From the NCBI GenBank assembly GCA_003551455.1, contig PUMR01000045.1:1-8435 (forward strand): a DNA stretch of 8,435 bases, written 5' to 3'. This stretch comes from Mollicutes bacterium (lineage in GTDB: Bacteria > Bacillota_I > Bacilli_A > Izemoplasmatales > Izemoplasmataceae). The translations under genes were made by a program, and so were the position numbers. Shown here in pieces: positions 6,223 through 8,435 of this stretch; positions within the stretch are counted from its first letter, which is position 1; each line of letters starts with the position of its first letter. The notes under the pieces are model-generated. The model was not told the origin of the DNA. It did not search any database and saw nothing but the letters and a program-made list of their open reading frames with translations.

Positions 6223-7388
6223 CAGGATATGGATTATTACCAGAGGGATTCAGGAGAAAACGATATCCCGACATTATTGTATCGAAACAAGCCCTTGCAC
6301 GCAGTTTATTCGGTGAAAACATTAATTTAGAAGAATCTTCACCATTGGGGCTGTTTATTCGATTAAATGCGTGGGAAGAAGCGGCAATATGGGAATTAGC
6401 TGAAAAAGTCTATTATTCGGCGTTTGTAGGATCAGCCGAAGGCGTGACATTAGATTGGGTTGCTCAATATATTGGTATTGAAAGAAGAGCAGCACAAAGA
6501 GCAACCGGGATTGTTACATTTGAAGGTGCAGCAACAACAGTTATTCCTGAAGGAACACTTGTTTCTACTCCGGGCGGTGTCCGGTTTTCCACAACAGAAG
6601 AAGTCATTATTCCAACATTAGGGGAAATAGAAGCCGGAATAATTGCTGTTGATTCAGGAGTTGTTGGCAATGTCCCTCAAGATACGATAACTATATTCGT
6701 AAATCCAATTTCAGGGGTTAATACTGTTACGAATACAGAACCTACTTCTGGTGGTCGTGGAATAGAAACCGATTCGGAGTTTCGAGAACGATATATCCGA
6801 TCTATTGCGAAAGGAGGAGCATCAACAATAGATAGTATCCGGGCTTCAATTCTTGAATTAGATGGTGTCCGGGGTTGTTTTGTTGTTGTGAACAATACTG
6901 ATGGAGTGGTTGATAGTAGACCCCCACATTCATTCGAAGCCTATGTATTAGGCGGTGATCATGAAGAGATAGCATTAACAATTCTGCGAACAAAAGCTGC
7001 AGGAATCCAGACACATGGAGATATTACTGAAACAGTCGAAGATTCCGCAGGACAACCGCGTGATATCAGTTTTACTGAAGGAACAGAAGTTAGTATCACC
7101 GTTGATGTAACTTTAACCGTAACTCCTGCATTTCCACCAGATGGACTCGATTTGGTGCAAACAGAAATTGTTAAATATATCGGGGGAGAAGATGCAGATG
7201 GAACCATATATATGGGATTATCTATGGCGCAAGACGTTATTCATTCACGGGTTATCAAGGTAATATACGGGGCTGCCCCGGGTATTAGTGATATGATTGT
7301 TGGACTCAATGGGAATGAAGCCAATGTCGTTATAGATATAGGAGAGGTTGCAGTAGCTGATCATACGGATATAACTATAGGTACATAA
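6219..7388 (+). CDS. Baseplate wedge protein J (Baseplate_J family)
   Basis: A 389-residue protein from ATG 6219 with the strongest ribosome binding site of the window, GGAGGT at 6207-6212, and an ATGA overlap with the wedge gene before it. An N-terminal helical part (1-90) includes LFIRLNAWEEAAIWELAEKVYYSAFVGSAEGVTLDWVAQYIGI split by loops, as in gpJ proteins. A beta domain (92-165) has GIVTFEG, IPEGTLVSTPGGVRFSTTE and GVVGNVPQDTI. The family signature follows at 161-193: NPISGVNTVTN, then SGGRGIETDSEFRERYIRS. Then ELDGVRGCFVVVNNTD, and PPHSFEAYVLGGDHEEIALTIL with GIQTHGD at 235-268, and a C-terminal beta domain. Family role: wedge protein that forms the outer ring and transmits the signal from fibres to sheath. 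Length is normal for this family. Confidence 0.95.
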   Translation: MTGYGLLPEGFRRKRYPDIIVSKQALARSLFGENINLEESSPLGLFIRLNAWEEAAIWELAEKVYYSAFVGSAEGVTLDWVAQYIGIERRAAQRATGIVTFEGAATTVIPEGTLVSTPGGVRFSTTEEVIIPTLGEIEAGIIAVDSGVVGNVPQDTITIFVNPISGVNTVTNTEPTSGGRGIETDSEFRERYIRSIAKGGASTIDSIRASILELDGVRGCFVVVNNTDGVVDSRPPHSFEAYVLGGDHEEIALTILRTKAAGIQTHGDITETVEDSAGQPRDISFTEGTEVSITVDVTLTVTPAFPPDGLDLVQTEIVKYIGGEDADGTIYMGLSMAQDVIHSRVIKVIYGAAPGISDMIVGLNGNEANVVIDIGEVAVADHTDITIGT

Positions 7389-7390
7389 CA

Positions 7391-8053
7391 ATGACTGCCA
7401 CAGAACGAATGATTAGACGGCTTCCAGACGTTTATTCCAAGTTATCTGACTCGAATATTGAATGGTTATTATCGCTTCCGGGCGCTGAAATTAATGGAAT
7501 AAATGCTGCTCTTGAATTAACAGAATTATGGCGCAATATCGATGTTGCAGAAGGTGCAACCCTTGATTTAATTGGATACAATATTCAACAATGGCGCGGG
7601 GCGGCGTCTGATCCTGTATACAGAATCCTTATTAAATCAAAAATCATCAGTAATATGAGTGATGGTAGTATAAATACCATTATTTCTGCGTTATCTACTG
7701 TTCTTGGTATAGATCCTTCTGAAATTATTATAACAGAATTGTATGAATTAACACCACCTGAACCAGCAGCAATAAGTATCGAGATTGATCCTGAAATTCT
7801 TCTTGAAGCTGGAGTTACATTCAATCAGACCGCAGCAATTGTATATAGAATGATCGCTGCAGGAGTCAGACTTGATTTTTTCAGTGAAGGAACGTTTGAA
7901 TTAAGTAGTTCATATGATCCAGCCCCGACAGATTATGAATTTGATGATGAAGCGGGCTTTAATGGATTAGATACGAATGAAGACCCACTTGATACAGGTG
8001 GATGGTTTGGCTGGTTGTATTCACCTGCAGACGAACCAGAATTACCAATTTAG
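7391..8053 (+). CDS. Tail protein, gpI-like wedge/fibre connector (DUF2612-like) with acidic tail
   Basis: A 220-residue protein starting at ATG 7391, two bases after the J stop, with only a weak AGGT at 7379-7382, so probably coupled to J translation. Residues 40-105 contain LTELWRNIDVAEGATLDLIGYNIQQWRG, then SDPVYRILIKSKIISNMSDGSINTII. This 'A.g..LD.iG..iq..R.g..D..Yr..I..ki..n.sdGt...i' pattern is that of DUF2612-type phage tail proteins, which hold the place of gpI or gp53-like components. Residues 125-160 form an alternating strand and helix region ending at RLDFF. The last 60 residues are acidic with no Lys, Arg or His, ending with GGWFGWLYSPADEPELPI. Role by position, after J and before the fibre: joins wedge and fibre. 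The acidic tail is not something I can match to a family. Confidence 0.8.
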   Translation: MTATERMIRRLPDVYSKLSDSNIEWLLSLPGAEINGINAALELTELWRNIDVAEGATLDLIGYNIQQWRGAASDPVYRILIKSKIISNMSDGSINTIISALSTVLGIDPSEIIITELYELTPPEPAAISIEIDPEILLEAGVTFNQTAAIVYRMIAAGVRLDFFSEGTFELSSSYDPAPTDYEFDDEAGFNGLDTNEDPLDTGGWFGWLYSPADEPELPI

Positions 8054-8068
8054 AGGAGAAACGAAACA

Positions 8069-8435
8069 ATGACATGGAATGAAGAATTACCTGAATGGGA
8101 CGAACCGGGAGCACGACCACCTGCAGGAAAAATAACTGGTGGATGGGAACCAGAAGAAAAACCGCCTGCAGGATGGTTTAATTGGTTATTTAACCGCGCT
8201 TATGAATGTTTAGCCGAATTAAGAGAAACCTTAGAAGGGAATGCCGGACAGGTATTGATTGCACAAGGCGCGGGAAATGCTCCTGAATGGCAGAATTCTT
8301 CAGAGATACCAACAATTGCCAGTATTATATCTCATGCAACCGATACCCAACCGTTAAGCAATACACACACCCGACAGTTGAGTGCATCTAGCGTATCTAG
8401 GGCATCTGGGTTTAAATCCCAAGTTAATGCGTCAT
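8069..8435 (+). CDS. Tail fibre / host-attachment protein (3' partial)
   Basis: A reading frame from ATG 8069, with GAGGAGA at 8053-8059, is still open at the window end after 122 codons. The N-terminus has Trp/Pro-rich short modules (MTWNEELPEWDEPGARPP, then GGWEPEEKPPAGWFNWLFN), followed by a helix AYECLAELRETLEG. The 'kPPA.WFNWl.N..Y..l.eL' segment is one I know from phage tail fibre N-termini, where it docks to the baseplate. After 'GQVLIAQGAGNAPEWQ' (a common fibre motif) and a linker, residues 104-122 read L-SASSVSRASGFKSQVNAS. This looks like the start of a YadA-head-like repeat series (S..asG..SqvnAS), typical of trimeric adhesins and fibres. Role by position and pattern: receptor contact with the host. 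Everything after 8435 is missing. Confidence 0.78.
   Translation, partial: MTWNEELPEWDEPGARPPAGKITGGWEPEEKPPAGWFNWLFNRAYECLAELRETLEGNAGQVLIAQGAGNAPEWQNSSEIPTIASIISHATDTQPLSNTHTRQLSASSVSRASGFKSQVNAS
8384..8410 (+). repeat. Three imperfect 9-base tandem repeats in the fibre gene
   Basis: The units GCATCTAGC, GTATCTAGG and GCATCTGGG follow each other in frame and encode A-S-S, V-S-R, A-S-G. They mark the start of the Ser/Ala/Gly-rich repeat region and may be the edge of a longer array beyond the window. Confidence 0.6.

Noticed and set aside
1..8435. Extracellular contractile injection system or type VI secretion locus
   Set aside because: No AAA ATPase, no multiple tube/sheath paralogues and no TssB/C pair; sheath, tube, chaperone and tape measure are of the phage kind.

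Overview
The window is a compact run of phage tail genes, all on the + strand, with gene junctions ranging from a few bases of overlap to about 15 bases of spacing. It encodes a contractile (myovirus-type) tail: the 3' end of a DUF3383-like tail sheath gene, a DUF3277-like tail tube, a tail assembly chaperone that appears to be made from two overlapping frames, a 711-residue tape measure, a small baseplate set (Dit-like adaptor, plug-like protein, hub, gp138-like spike, gp25/W-like wedge, J-like wedge, gpI-like protein) and the 5' end of a tail fibre gene. Order and content match the minimal-myophage type of tail (DUF3383/DUF3277 group, to which I believe cyanophage Pam3 belongs) more than T4 or P2. 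No capsid, packaging, lysis, integrase or host gene is visible, so the window alone cannot separate phage, prophage and tailocin.

Host: moderately AT-rich DNA, strong GGAGG-type ribosome binding sites and common ATA/TTA/AGA codons suggest a low-GC bacterium such as a Firmicute or spirochaete, but no host marker is present and this is only a guess.

Layout: 1-591 sheath (5' cut); 604-1008 tube; 1020-1271 chaperone, frame 1; 1234-1476 a second open chaperone frame, offset +1 (equivalently -2), ending in an ATGA overlap with the tape measure; 1473-3608 tape measure; 3610-4137 Dit-like; 4144-4494 plug-like; 4494-5504 hub; 5504-5848 spike; 5845-6222 gp25/W; 6219-7388 J; 7391-8053 gpI-like; 8069-8435 tail fibre (3' cut). 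No stretch over 300 bases lacks a gene, and I see no promoter, terminator, tRNA, IS element or CRISPR.

How it fits together: the chaperone pair would coat the tape measure while tube subunits polymerise around it and sheath subunits around the tube. Hub, plug and spike close the distal tube end, the gp25 and J wedges ring the hub, and gpI joins the fibre to the wedges. The points most worth a second look are the probable programmed frameshift with an unlisted second chaperone frame and an internal GGAGG-TTG start, the very short spike, the acidic Lys/Arg-free end of the gpI-like protein, and the start of what looks like a YadA-like repeat array in the fibre.
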